Assembly: GCA_036521875.1 (NCBI GenBank)
Contig: DATDGX010000076.1
Location: 1-48,148 of the forward strand
DNA length: 48,148 bases
Source: DATDGX01 sp036521875
GTDB taxonomy: Bacteria > Desulfobacterota > Binatia > Binatales > Binataceae
Direction: 5' to 3'
The position numbers and the translations under genes are program-made. A model generated the notes under the pieces. It had not been told where the DNA came from and did no database searches. It worked only from the letters and a program-made list of their open reading frames with translations. Of this stretch, positions 16,175 through 28,381 are shown in pieces; position 1 is the stretch's first letter; each line of letters begins with the position of its first letter.

Positions 16175-16221
16175 CGCGAATCGAAAACTGACGCGAAGCG
16201 AAAACCGGACGCGAAGCAAAA
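16171..16221. repeat. Three tandem copies of a 17-base unit
   Basis: Units at 16171-16187, 16188-16204 and 16205-16221. The first two differ at one base (CTGACGCGAATCGAAAA, CTGACGCGAAGCGAAAA) and the third at three. The first unit contains the TGA stop of the upstream MaoC gene, so the array lies exactly at its 3' end and fills about half of the 90-base gap to the second MaoC gene. Confidence 0.9.
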
Positions 16222-16264
16222 TCGGAGAGGACGCGGGCCGCTCGAGCGCCCGCGAATTAATAAC

Positions 16265-16687
16265 ATGAAACCGAAATTGAAATTCGATCAGATCAAAGTC
16301 GGCGACGAGATTCCGAAGTTCGTGGTCGAGGGCGTCTCGCGCCCCGACTTTGTTCGCTACGCCGGCGCGTCGGGCGACTTCGTCCCGCTGCATTACGATC
16401 AGACCTTCGTCGAGGCGGCGGGAATCCCGACCGTGTTTGCGCAGGGCATGTTCACCGCGGGGCTGCTCTCGAAAGCGCTGACCGACTACGCGGGAATCGG
16501 CAACGTGCGCCAGTTCAAAGTTCGCTTCGCGACTCGCGTGTGGCCGGGCGACACCGTCACCTGCTCGGGCAAGGTCACCGCCAAGACCGAGAACAACGGC
16601 GAGAAGCTGATCGAAGGCGAGCTGACCGTGCTCAATCAGAAAGGCGAGCCGGCGATTCGAGGTTCATTTCGCGCAGCGACTGCTTAA
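16265..16687 (+). CDS. MaoC-like dehydratase catalytic subunit (HadB-like)
   Basis: 140 residues; single hot-dog domain. Residues 36-46 read YAGASGDFVPL followed by HYD, the hydratase-2 motif with the catalytic Asp and His. FAQGMFTAGLLSKALTDY is the central hot-dog helix and RFATRVWPGDTVTCSGKV a later strand pair. It is expected to catalyse reversible hydration of trans-2-enoyl thioesters together with the protein at 15716. The gap of 90 bases is occupied by a repeat, but both genes are on one strand and the pairing is a well known arrangement. The ribosome site is poor, so coupling may help. Confidence 0.9.
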   Translation: MKPKLKFDQIKVGDEIPKFVVEGVSRPDFVRYAGASGDFVPLHYDQTFVEAAGIPTVFAQGMFTAGLLSKALTDYAGIGNVRQFKVRFATRVWPGDTVTCSGKVTAKTENNGEKLIEGELTVLNQKGEPAIRGSFRAATA

Positions 16688-16787
16688 GATCAGCCTGCCT
16701 GAGCCAAACGGCCTTTTTTCGCTCACCATTTTGGAAATAGGCGAGTGGTCTATCGGCCGCCCGCCTGAAGGCGCAACATAGTATTCG

Positions 16788-18242
16788 ATGGGCGAGCCCC
16801 GCTACGTAATCATCCACGGTCATTTTTACCAGCCACCGCGCGAAAGTCCTTGGACCGGTTTGGTCTCACCGGAAGCCGGTGCGGCTCCGTTTCAGAACTG
16901 GAACGAGCGAATTTTGAGCGAATGCTACACGGCCAACGCCCACGCCCACACGATGGAGGGCACCGTCGTTCACGTTCGCAACAACTATGAATCGATAAAC
17001 TTCGATATCGGGCCGACGCTCGCGAGTTGGATGCAGACGCACGGGAAAACTGCGTACCGCGCGTTTGTGCGCGGCGATGCGCTCTCGCTCGAGCGCAATG
17101 GCGGCCACGGCAACGCCATCGCGCAGTCATACAATCACTCGATCCTGCCGCTGCTAACCGCGCGCGATCGCGAGCTGCAAATCGCCTGGGGCATCGAGGA
17201 TTTCGTCTATCGCTTCGGGCGCCGGCCCGAGGGGATATGGCTCCCCGAATGCGCCGCCGATGAAGCCACGCTCGAGTCGGTTGCGGATGCGGACTTGAAC
17301 TTCGTGATCCTCGCGCCGCATCAAGGCCGCTTCAGCGCCGACGGCGCCGATGACCGCACCGCCGGCCCGTTCCTGTGGCGGGTCGGAGAGCGCCGGCTCG
17401 CCATCTTCCGCTTCGATCGCGAGCTCTCGGCGACCCTCTCATTCGGCGAGGGCTTGCAGGACGGCGCGCGGCTTGCCGAATGGATTCGCGCCACCGTTGG
17501 CCGCATCGAGCCGGGCTCCGCGGTCCTGCTCGCCACCGACGGCGAGACCTTCGGCCATCACAAGCGCACCGGCGCCTCCGAGTTGGCGCGGGCACTGATG
17601 TCCTTGGAGCACAGCGACGATATCGTCGTGACGAACTGCGCGGCGTACCTGGCGGCGCATCCCGCCTCGGGCTCATTCGAGATTCCGTCGGCGACCTCGT
17701 GGAGTTGCGCGCACGGCGTCGAGCGATGGCGCTCCGACTGCGGATGTAGAATGGATTCGCACACCGCCCAGGCGTGGCGCGGCCCGCTCCACGACGCGAT
17801 GGACTTCGTGAAGAACCATACGGACGCGGTCTACGATCGTTTCGCACCGCCGCTCGTAAAGGATCATTGGGCCGCGCTCAAGGGCGGAATCCGCGTGCTC
17901 ATCGACGCCAACCCCGCCATCCAGGACGAGTTCTTCACCCGCTTCAAGGTCACCGAGGAAGTGAATCGCGAGCGTCTGCTGCGGATGTTCGAGATGGTGC
18001 GCGCGGGCCAAGCTTCGCTCACCAGTTGCGCATGGTTCTTCGACGATTTTGGCGGGCTGGAAGGACGCGTCGTGCTGCGCTGGGCGGCGCGCGCCGTCGA
18101 GCTTGCCGCCGAGCTCACCCCGAGCATCGAGACCGAGCTGCTGGAACGATTGCGCCAAATCCACTCCAACCGGCGCGAGATCCAGGACGCCGCCACGCTT
18201 TACCTGAGCCTGAAAACACGCGAAGCGCGCGGGAGGGTTTAA
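16788..18242 (+). CDS. GH57-family glycoside hydrolase with DUF3536 region
   Basis: 484 residues. GH57 motifs are clear: HGHFYQPPRE near the start, GNAIAQSYNHSILPL, GIWLPECA (the glutamate is the expected nucleophile) and LATDGETFGHH (acid/base region). The C-terminal half (about 300-480) matches the DUF3536 layout of this GH57 branch, with WSCAHGVERW, CGC and a long helical end. GH57 enzymes act on alpha-glucans. Placement five bases before the acs gene and near the glgE operon suggests a role in storage-glucan turnover, though the precise activity of this branch is not established. The start ATG lies about 100 bases after the MaoC stop. Confidence 0.85.
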   Translation: MGEPRYVIIHGHFYQPPRESPWTGLVSPEAGAAPFQNWNERILSECYTANAHAHTMEGTVVHVRNNYESINFDIGPTLASWMQTHGKTAYRAFVRGDALSLERNGGHGNAIAQSYNHSILPLLTARDRELQIAWGIEDFVYRFGRRPEGIWLPECAADEATLESVADADLNFVILAPHQGRFSADGADDRTAGPFLWRVGERRLAIFRFDRELSATLSFGEGLQDGARLAEWIRATVGRIEPGSAVLLATDGETFGHHKRTGASELARALMSLEHSDDIVVTNCAAYLAAHPASGSFEIPSATSWSCAHGVERWRSDCGCRMDSHTAQAWRGPLHDAMDFVKNHTDAVYDRFAPPLVKDHWAALKGGIRVLIDANPAIQDEFFTRFKVTEEVNRERLLRMFEMVRAGQASLTSCAWFFDDFGGLEGRVVLRWAARAVELAAELTPSIETELLERLRQIHSNRREIQDAATLYLSLKTREARGRV

Positions 18243-18247
18243 CCGCG

Positions 18248-20215
<1,968 letters not shown>

Positions 20216-20250
20216 TCTCTAATCGGTTCGGAAAAAGAAACTTCGCGCTG

Positions 20251-22343
20251 TCACTTGTCGAGGCCCACGTTTTTCAGCAACGCGATGAAGCGCGGATCGG
20301 AGCGCAGCGGGTTCCAGTAATTCAAGACCTTGAGTGTGGCCACGCACCCGCTTCGTTCCTGGTACGCCTTTTCAAGAAGGTCCAGTGCGGTATTATTCTC
20401 GCCGAGTGCGACATAAACCGATGCCGGCCAACACGGCGAAACATAAGTTTGCGCTGGTAGGTGATTGAGCTGCTCGATGGCTTTGCGCGCCTGCTCTCGA
20501 TTTCCCGACCTCGCGTACTCGAGTCCGAGGAAGGCGATGGGCTGGGGACCGGGTTCTATAGCTACGCCCTTTTCAAACTCTTTCAACGCTTCGCCGTGAT
20601 TTCCCATCCCCTCGTAACTGAAGCCGAGACAAGTGCTGTAGGCGGCCCAGGAGGCGGGATCGACCTCCAGCGCCTTGCGGCATTGCTCCAAAGCCTTTGG
20701 ATAGTCTTTTCGAACATTGAGCAACTGACCCATAGCGACGTAGTGATACGGAGACAGCGGATCGATCAGCTGCGCGAGTTTCAATTCCCGCTCGGCTTCA
20801 TCGAATCGCGCCTGCCAGACAAGCATGAATGCATACCAACTGTGGGCGAAAGCGTTTCCGGGCGCCAGCTCGATTGCACGACGATTCTCACTCTCGGCTG
20901 CAACCCAATCGTAAGCGTAAGAGAAGTAGATAGTGCCAAGCAACGAATGCGCCGGGGCATTCGTGTCATCGAGCCGCAGCGCTGTCTCGAGGAGCTCTTT
21001 CGCCTTGGGCATGGCTTCCCGGTTGGAAAGGACAAAGTCCGCGGCAACGACGTACATTGCGGCTAACCCCACATAGCCCTCCGCATAGTCGGGGGCGATT
21101 TTGATCGCCTGCTCGTAATATTCTTTGGCTTTCTGAAAGCCGTCGCTCGTTTGCTTTCGCAGAAAGTAGTTGCCCTTGAGGATTGCCTCGAGCGCCTGCG
21201 GGTTGACTGGACGAGGTTTGGCGAAGCGCGCCTGCTCAGCGGGCGTCAACTCAACATCGATCTGTCGGGCGATGGTCGAGGCCAGCTCGTCCTGCATGGA
21301 TAGTACGTCGCGAGTGTCGCGCTCGTAGCTTTCCGCCCACAGATGCTTGTCGTTCGGCGCATCGATCAACTGCGCGGTGATCCGCACCTTGTCGCCGACG
21401 CGCAGGACCGAGCCTTCCACGATCGTGTCCACGTTGAGCGCCTTGGCGATCTCGGGCAGTTGCTCGCGATGCTCGCCCTTGAACTTCATCACCGAGGTCC
21501 GCGAGATCACTCGAAGCCCGCCGATCTTCGCCAGGTCGGTGATCAGCTCATCAGTCATGCCGTCGGCGAAATACTCCTGCGCCGGATCGCCGGAGAGATT
21601 CTCGAGCGGAAGCACGGCGATGGAACGCCCGTTCGGAGGCTTCGCGGCCGGCGGCCCCGCGGAACCCGGAGTGAACCGCCGCACGGTCGCGATTCCTGCG
21701 ATGATCGCGACCAGCAGCAGCACGCCAGCGCCAGCCACGATCGCGTGACGCCGCTTGCCGCTCGGATGACCGGAGGCAGGTTGCGTCTCAAGTTCATGCT
21801 GCGCCGCGGCGGCGGGATCGTCGCGCTGATAGAGCACCTCGCACGCGTCAGTCGGCGTGCTGAACCCCTTCAGCTCCATCGGGCCAGGTCGTGGAAGCTG
21901 AACGTCTGATGCCCGGCGAGGAGTCCCGCCACCAGGCTGCTGCACAGGATTTGCCCCGCGCTGGCCCGGTCACAGAGCCGGCGAGCTACGACTACGGCCG
22001 TTCCGAAATAGTCGCTCTCGTTTTTGAGCGCCTCCCCGACATGCAGCCCGACCCGTATCTGGAGCCGCTCGCCCGGCGCCCGCCACGCTCGCTGTTGCAT
22101 CGCGATCGCACAGCGGACCGCGTCGGCAGCCGATGGGAACACGACCATCGCTCCGTCACCAAGCCATTTCACCTCGTGCCCGCCGTAGGCTTTGACCGAA
22201 TCGGAGAGCAGCTTGTGATGAGCGTCGAAGATGCGCCGGCCGCTCTCGTCACCGGCGCGCGACAGGAGCTGCGTCGAGTTGACCAGGTCGGTGAACAGCA
22301 ACGTCACCGTGCCACTGTGTGTGGTGCTTGTTTCCGAAGGCAT
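20251..22343 (-). pseudogene. Class III adenylate cyclase/TPR protein with single-base frameshift
   Basis: Read from an ATG at 22343, the first frame gives a class III cyclase domain: LLFTDLVNST with metal Asp19, EVKWLGDGAMVVF with Lys59 and Asp63, and GLHVGE. It stops after FHDLARWS. One base over, GPMELKGFSTP resumes the usual end of the domain, so one G is missing near 21881-21886. The second frame continues with a membrane helix (AIVAGAGVLLLVAIIAG), a FlgO/TolB-like domain (AVLPLENLSGDP, YFADGMTDELIT) and about six TPRs to a stop at 20251. Whole-length product would be near 697 residues. Either a real lesion or an assembly error in a short G/C run; if the latter, it is a normal signalling protein. 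Confidence 0.85.
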
Positions 22344-22647
22344 ATAGCAGCCGAGGCCGCTTGCGCGATTTCTGGTTCCGGCGGGCTCGGAAAAGCCGAC
22401 AGGATGTTACTCCGGCAAATGCCGCATCGCGAAGCCCATCCGTGCGCCCATGCCCTTGCGGATCGCATGAGGGTTGATCGACAAGACGGTATCTTCCCAC
22501 CGCGCTGCAAGCCGCGAACAGTCATCGCTTCACGGTGAGCGCGTGGTTCCAGCCAGACGAGTTAGCTGGTCAAAAGGATTCTCGGACGCGACGGAACAAT
22601 ACTCGACGCTCGCGCGAGATCACGCCCCGCGATCACGATCGCGCCAA
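22344..22647. other. Stretch without a recognisable gene
   Basis: About 300 bases between the start of the cyclase gene and the stop of glgB. Only short, unsupported frames are present. It should contain the cyclase promoter, but I see no convincing -35/-10 pair, and no U-tailed hairpin for glgB termination. Confidence 0.5.
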
Positions 22648-24921
22648 TCAGTTCGCTGGCACTTCGAACCACAGCGTCGCGAGCGGCGGCAGAGTCAGCG
22701 CAATCGAATGCGGTAGCCCGTGCCACGGGAGCGCCTGTGCCATTACGGCGCCCTCATTGCCCCGATTGCTGCCGCCATAGATCTCGGAGTCGGTATTGAG
22801 CATCTCGCGATACAATCCCGGCACGGGAACACCCACCCGATAACCGCTCCGCATCACGGGCGAGAAATTGCACACGCAGACCAGCTTGCGGCCCGCGGAC
22901 GGCGCGCTGCGCATGAACGCGATTACGTTTTCATCGGAATTGTTGGCGTCGATCCATTGGAAGCCAGCGGTCTCGTGGTCCGCTTCCCATAGCGCCGGTT
23001 CGTTTCTGTAGATGTGGTTGAGATCGCGGACCAGGTTCTGCACCCCGCGATGGTCGGGCTCCGCAAGCAGATGCCAGTCGAGGCTCGTGTCGTGGTTCCA
23101 TTCGCGCCACTGGCCAAACTCGCCGCCCATGAAGAGGACCTTCTTGCCGGAGCGCGCCCACATGTAGCCGAGCAGCGAGCGCAGGTTGGCAAACTTCTGC
23201 CAACGGTCGCCGGGCATCTTGTCGAGCAGCGCGCGCTTGCCGTACACGACCTCGTCGTGGGAGAGCGGCAGCACGAAATTCTCGAACCACGCATAAAGAA
23301 AGCCGAAGGTCAGATCGCGATGATGAAAGCGGCGATGGACCGGCTCCTTGCTGAAGTACTCGAGCGTGTCGTGCATCCATCCCATGTCCCACTTGAAGCC
23401 GAAACCAAGTCCGCCCACGTAAACCGGGCGGCTCACTCCCGGCCACGCGGTCGATTCCTCGGCGATCATCTGGACGCCCGGCTGGCGCGCATAAACTTGC
23501 TCGTTGAGTTCCTTGATAAACGAGATCGCCTCGAGATTCTCATTGCCCCCGTGCACGTTCGGAAGCCACTCGCCGGCTTTGCGCCCGTAGTCGAGGTAGA
23601 GCATCGAGGAGACCGCGTCGACCCGCAGTCCGTCGGCATGAAACTCGTGCAGCCAGTAGTGCGCGCTGCCGAGCAGGAAACTCCGCACCTCGTCGCGTCC
23701 GAAGTTGAAAATGTAAGTGTGCCACTCGGGATGATAGCCCTGGCGCGAGTCCATGTGCTCGTACAGCGCGGTGCCGTCGAAACGCCCGAGGCTGAACGCG
23801 TCGCTCGGAAAGTGCGCGGGCACCCAGTCGAGAATCACGCCGATCCCGCGCTGATGCAGCGTGTCGACCAGATAGCGGAAGTCGTCGGGAGTGCCGTAGC
23901 GCGCAGTCGGCGCATAGTAGCCGGTGGTCTCGTATCCCCACGATCCCGTGAACGGATGCTCCATCACCGGCAGAAACTCGACGTGAGTAAAGCCGAGGTC
24001 CCCTACGTAGTCGGCGAGCTGCACGGCCAGCTCGCGATAGGTGAGTGAGCGGTTCGCTTCCTCGGGCACCCGGCGCCACGAACCGAGATGAACTTCGTAA
24101 ATCGAAAGCGGGCTGCGCAGCGCGTCGCGGCCGCGGCGGGCGGCAATCCAGGCTTCGTCGTTGAAAGTATAGTTGGACTGGTAGACGCGCGACGCGGACG
24201 CCGGTGGGCATTCGGTAGCCGACGCAAACGGATCCGCCTTGATGTTGATCGCGCCGTCGCGGGTGCGAATCTCGTATTTGTAGAGCGTGCCGGGCGCCAG
24301 GTCCGGGATGAACAGCTCCCACACGCCGGAAGAGCCGAGCATCCGCATCATGTCGAGACGCCCGTCCCAGGTATTGAAATCGCCGACTACGCTGACGCCG
24401 GCCGCATTCGGCGCCCACAGCGCAAACGATACTCCTTGCACCCCTTCGGCCTCGCGCACGTGAGCGCCCATCTTCTCCCAGATGCGCTCGTGCTTCTGTT
24501 CCGCCCACAAATGAATATCCAGATCGCCAAGCGTCGGCATGAATGAGTATGGCTGCCGAATAGTCACTACGTTGCCGCCCGGATAGTGAACCTCGAGACG
24601 ATATGCGGGACCTTGAAGCGGCTCCTTGACGACAATTTCGAATAGTCCCGGAATTCGCTTCGTCATCTCGCGCGGCGGCTCACCATCGCGGAGAAGGAAC
24701 ATCTGCTCCGCGTCCGGGCGATAGGAGCGAACGACCGCGCCGCCCGGGATGGGATGCACTCCGAGAATCGAATGAGGATCCCGATGCTTCAGCTCCAGCA
24801 GGCTCTGGAGGTCGTCTGGCGCGATCGTGGAGAGAGCGCCCTCGTCAGGATTTGTCTCCTGCGTTTCCGGAGCTTGCTTGCGCCAGGAAAAAATTCCGCG
24901 CTTCGGTTTCTCAGGCTTCAT
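22648..24921 (-). CDS. glgB: 1,4-alpha-glucan branching enzyme
   Basis: 757 residues, GH13 subfamily 9 layout: an N-terminal carbohydrate-binding region (about 30-140), a second CBM48 (ALWAPNAAGVSVVGDFNTWD), the (beta/alpha)8 barrel and a C-terminal beta domain. Catalytic residues are nucleophile Asp435 (DGLRVDAV), acid/base Glu488 (MIAEESTAW) and Asp556 (LSHDEVVYGK). GDFNTWDGR and FMGGEFGQWREWN are branching-enzyme hallmarks. It adds alpha-1,6 branches to alpha-1,4-glucan. It lies 34 bases after treS-mak on the same strand and is the last gene of the operon. The first 30 residues are a charged extension not needed for catalysis. Confidence 0.97.
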   Translation of the reverse strand: MKPEKPKRGIFSWRKQAPETQETNPDEGALSTIAPDDLQSLLELKHRDPHSILGVHPIPGGAVVRSYRPDAEQMFLLRDGEPPREMTKRIPGLFEIVVKEPLQGPAYRLEVHYPGGNVVTIRQPYSFMPTLGDLDIHLWAEQKHERIWEKMGAHVREAEGVQGVSFALWAPNAAGVSVVGDFNTWDGRLDMMRMLGSSGVWELFIPDLAPGTLYKYEIRTRDGAINIKADPFASATECPPASASRVYQSNYTFNDEAWIAARRGRDALRSPLSIYEVHLGSWRRVPEEANRSLTYRELAVQLADYVGDLGFTHVEFLPVMEHPFTGSWGYETTGYYAPTARYGTPDDFRYLVDTLHQRGIGVILDWVPAHFPSDAFSLGRFDGTALYEHMDSRQGYHPEWHTYIFNFGRDEVRSFLLGSAHYWLHEFHADGLRVDAVSSMLYLDYGRKAGEWLPNVHGGNENLEAISFIKELNEQVYARQPGVQMIAEESTAWPGVSRPVYVGGLGFGFKWDMGWMHDTLEYFSKEPVHRRFHHRDLTFGFLYAWFENFVLPLSHDEVVYGKRALLDKMPGDRWQKFANLRSLLGYMWARSGKKVLFMGGEFGQWREWNHDTSLDWHLLAEPDHRGVQNLVRDLNHIYRNEPALWEADHETAGFQWIDANNSDENVIAFMRSAPSAGRKLVCVCNFSPVMRSGYRVGVPVPGLYREMLNTDSEIYGGSNRGNEGAVMAQALPWHGLPHSIALTLPPLATLWFEVPAN

Positions 24922-24955
24922 AGTCTCCAGGTGATGCCAGATTCAGAGGTGAAGT

Positions 24956-27900
24956 TCAGGGGTGGGCGGCGCCGGCGCCAGCCTCGATGCCGATCATCTG
25001 AGTAATGGCGCGCAGCGGAATCAATAGCCAGTCGGGCCGGTTGTTCAGTTCATAGCCCACTTCGTAGATCGCTTTCTCCATCATGAAAGTGTCGAGTAGT
25101 ACTTTGAGCTCGTCGCGGTTGTTCGGCACAAACGGCGCGTGACCGGCCGCTGCGAGGTAACCGCGCATGAAAGCCCACGACGACCAGCTCTGCCAGAAGT
25201 TCGCCCACGGCTCCATCTGGGCGAAATGGGCTTTGCCCAGCGCGCCGATCTTGAGCTGCTCGAGAGTCGAGGTGAGCGCCGCGTAATGGAACGAGCGCAG
25301 CATCCCGGCGACGTCGTACATCGCGGAGCGTTTGTGGCGCCGTTCGCTGAGCGGGCGCGCCGGTTCGCCTTCGAAATCGATGATAACGAAGTCCTTGCCG
25401 GTGTGGAGCACCTGTCCGAGATGCAAATCGCCGTGACATCGCATCCGTACCACGCTCAGCCGGCAGCGCAGGAACGCATCGAAGCGTGCCGCGATGTCGC
25501 CCTGATGGGCCGCAACCTGTTGGGCCTGCTTGCGGAGATCTTCCGGAATCGCCGAGCCGCGGATCTTGAGCGCGCGCATCACCTGGGTGAGGAGATTGCG
25601 CATCGACTGGTACATCGACCTTTGGTAAAGCCCCGCGAAAGGCTCCGGCGCAAAATCCGGATCGTCGGCGCTGGAAGAGAGCGCCAGGTGAAGCTCCGCG
25701 ACGCGGCGGCCGAGGAGCCGCGCCGGGTCGAGATAGGGACCCATCAACTCATGCGCGAGCGGGTCGGGCTGCTCGAGGTCAAGCAACTCGACCAGCGGCT
25801 TTTGCGGCGCCGGCGCGGTCCCCGGCCTGGTCGCCGTCATTTCGAAAAATCGATGCAACTCCGCGAGCGTGAACTGCCACGCGTCACCTTCGTTCGGGAC
25901 GAAGCGCTGGAGCACCGCCAGGTTCCGTGGCTCGCCGCGTCCGCCGGGCCGGTAGTCGATCCATCCCGCGAGCGGCGGCACGTGCGTAAACAGCGCGTGC
26001 TCGGTCAGGAAGCGGCCAACCTCGAGGTCGGGATTAATCCCAGCGTCTAGGCGCCGGAACAGTTTCAGGATAAAGCGATCGCCAAAAACGATCGAGTTGT
26101 TACTCTGCTCGACCTTGAGCACGCGCGGCTCGAGCGGCGCGTCGCCATTGCCGCGTAACTGATGGAACACATGGGTGGTCTGGGCTGACAGTTCGCCACT
26201 GATTCCGCGATGGCGGCGGCGCCGTTCAATCATCTCTAGCAGCGTCGTAGCGAACTCAGGGTCGACTACAGCGTCGTAGAGTATGCCGGTGCCATCACCC
26301 TCCTGCCCCGGTTTGTCAACCTGGGCAACCACGCGCTCCGGCCACCGCGAACTGACATCCCGCGCCCGGTCGCCCATCGCGATCGCGAGCGGCAGCACGT
26401 ACGTCTCGGGCTCGGCGTTGGTGTACTCGACATTGATAAGCGCGAGCTGCGCGACGCTCGGCCCCTCCGCCAGTGGCAGCGCGTCGGCAACCGTCGCGGA
26501 CTTGATCGAGCGCGCCTTCGCCCCGAACCAGCGGCAGTGCGGAAGATAGTCTGGCAGTGCGCGTTCGAGCGAGCCGCGCATCTCCGCCCCCAACATCCCC
26601 GTATCGACACCCGCAGTCACCTCGACGCGCGGTGGGTGGTACTCGGGCAGGCGGGCGCCTGCCGATGACGCGTCTTTGGGCTGTTCGATCGAGAACCAGA
26701 AAAAAGCGTGCGGCCCGAGCGTGAGAAGGTAGGGCAAATCGCCGACTGGCGGAAATGGCGTGCGGCCGAACAATTCGACTGGCACCATCCCCTTGAACTT
26801 CGACAGATCGAGCTCGACGTACTGAACGAAGCGCGAAAGATTCGCGACCACCAGGATGCGCTCCTCTTCGAAGGCGCGGATGAAAGCGAGCACGTGCGAA
26901 TTGTCGGGGCTCAGGAACTCCATCGAGCCGCGGCCGAACGCCTTGAATTGTTTGCGCAGCGCGACCAGCCGGCGCATCCACCACAGCAGCGAATGGCGAT
27001 TGCTCTCCTGCGCCTCAACATTGACGGTCTGGTAGTGATACTCGTAGTCGATGATCACCGGCAGGATGAGCCGCTGTGGGTTGGCGGCCGAGAAGCCCGC
27101 GTTGCGATCGCCGCTCCATTGCATCGGAGTGCGGACCCCGTCGCGGTCGCCTAAGTAGACATTGTCGCCCATCCCGATTTCGTCGCCGTAGTAGACCACC
27201 GGCGTTCCCGGCAGCGAGAACAGCAGGGCGTTGTTCAGCTCGATGGTGCGGCGATGATTTCCGAGCAGCGGCGCGAGCCGGCGCCGGATGCCCAGGTTCA
27301 CACGCATCCGCGAGTCCTGCGCATACGCGCGATACATGTAGTCGCGCTCCTCGTCGGTGACCATTTCCAGCGTCAGCTCGTCGTGATTGCGCAGGAACAA
27401 CGCCCACTGAGATGCGGGCGTGATGTCGGGCGTTTGCGCCCAGATATCGGTGAGCGGGAAGCGATCTTCCATCCGCACCGCCATGAACATCCGCGGCATC
27501 AGCGGGAAGTGGAACGCCATATTGCATTCCTTGCCTTCCGCCAGGTACGCGGCCGCGTCTTCTGGCCATTGATTGGCCTCGGCCAGCAGCATGCGGTTGG
27601 GATAGTTCTCGTCGATGTAGTGTCTCAGCTCGCGAAGGAATGCGTGAGTCTCGGGCAGATTTTCGCAGTTGGTGCCTTCGCGCTTGAACAAGTAGGGGAC
27701 CGCGTCGAGGCGCAGCCCGTCGACGCCCATGCTGCACCAGAATGCGATGACCCGCATCATCTCGCGGCGTACCGCGGGGTTGTCGTAATTGAGGTCGGGC
27801 TGATGCGAAAAGAAACGATGGAAGTAGTATGCCTTCGCGACCGGATCCCACGACCAGTTGGACGGCTCGAAGTCCTGGAAGATTATTCGCGCGTCTTTGT

Positions 27901-28381
27901 AGCGTTCCGTGCTATCGCTCCAGACATAGTAATCGCGATGATTACTGCCCGCCGGCGCGCGCCGCGCGCGCTGAAACCATTCGTGCCGATCGGAGGTATG
28001 ATTGAGTACTAACTCGGTTACTATCTTGAGTCCGCGGCGATGCGCTTCACGCAATAGCACTCTGAAGTCGCGCAGCGTCCCGCAATCAGGATGAACGCTG
28101 GTGTAGTCAGAAATGTCATAGCCGTCGTCGCGCATCGGTGAGGGATAGAACGGCAATAGCCACAGGGTAGTCACGCCAAGCGACTGCAGGTAGTCGAGCT
28201 TCGCAGTGAGGCCCGGAAAGTCGCCGATGCCGTCGCCGTTGCTGTCATAGAAGGAGCGCACCCGAAGCTCATAGAAGACCGCGTCCTTGTACCAGAGCGG
28301 ATCGGGTGGAGCGCCGTTTTCGACCGCGCCATTTTCGAGGCGCGGCATCTTGGGACTTTTCACGGGAATCTTCGAGCTCAA
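24956..28381 (-). CDS. treS: Trehalose synthase-maltokinase fusion
   Basis: 1141 residues. Residues ~25-570 are trehalose synthase (GH13_16): DGLRLDAVPYLF with nucleophile Asp226, LLAEANQWP with Glu268, NHDELTLEM with Asp334, and a C-terminal beta domain. Residues ~600-1140 are maltokinase of the aminoglycoside-kinase fold: WFGAKARSIKS near its start, CHGDLHLGQ with catalytic Asp985 and DFEGEP for metal binding. TreS interconverts trehalose and maltose; Mak phosphorylates maltose to maltose 1-phosphate, the GlgE donor. The fusion is known in several phyla. Its start overlaps the glgE stop by four bases, so translation is probably coupled. Confidence 0.96.
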   Translation of the reverse strand: MSSKIPVKSPKMPRLENGAVENGAPPDPLWYKDAVFYELRVRSFYDSNGDGIGDFPGLTAKLDYLQSLGVTTLWLLPFYPSPMRDDGYDISDYTSVHPDCGTLRDFRVLLREAHRRGLKIVTELVLNHTSDRHEWFQRARRAPAGSNHRDYYVWSDSTERYKDARIIFQDFEPSNWSWDPVAKAYYFHRFFSHQPDLNYDNPAVRREMMRVIAFWCSMGVDGLRLDAVPYLFKREGTNCENLPETHAFLRELRHYIDENYPNRMLLAEANQWPEDAAAYLAEGKECNMAFHFPLMPRMFMAVRMEDRFPLTDIWAQTPDITPASQWALFLRNHDELTLEMVTDEERDYMYRAYAQDSRMRVNLGIRRRLAPLLGNHRRTIELNNALLFSLPGTPVVYYGDEIGMGDNVYLGDRDGVRTPMQWSGDRNAGFSAANPQRLILPVIIDYEYHYQTVNVEAQESNRHSLLWWMRRLVALRKQFKAFGRGSMEFLSPDNSHVLAFIRAFEEERILVVANLSRFVQYVELDLSKFKGMVPVELFGRTPFPPVGDLPYLLTLGPHAFFWFSIEQPKDASSAGARLPEYHPPRVEVTAGVDTGMLGAEMRGSLERALPDYLPHCRWFGAKARSIKSATVADALPLAEGPSVAQLALINVEYTNAEPETYVLPLAIAMGDRARDVSSRWPERVVAQVDKPGQEGDGTGILYDAVVDPEFATTLLEMIERRRRHRGISGELSAQTTHVFHQLRGNGDAPLEPRVLKVEQSNNSIVFGDRFILKLFRRLDAGINPDLEVGRFLTEHALFTHVPPLAGWIDYRPGGRGEPRNLAVLQRFVPNEGDAWQFTLAELHRFFEMTATRPGTAPAPQKPLVELLDLEQPDPLAHELMGPYLDPARLLGRRVAELHLALSSSADDPDFAPEPFAGLYQRSMYQSMRNLLTQVMRALKIRGSAIPEDLRKQAQQVAAHQGDIAARFDAFLRCRLSVVRMRCHGDLHLGQVLHTGKDFVIIDFEGEPARPLSERRHKRSAMYDVAGMLRSFHYAALTSTLEQLKIGALGKAHFAQMEPWANFWQSWSSWAFMRGYLAAAGHAPFVPNNRDELKVLLDTFMMEKAIYEVGYELNNRPDWLLIPLRAITQMIGIEAGAGAAHP

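Noticed and set aside
17774..18247. Upstream extension of the acs frame
   Set aside because: It runs through the GH57 gene in a different frame and shows no protein pattern; the ATG at 18248 has a ribosome site and matches the family start.
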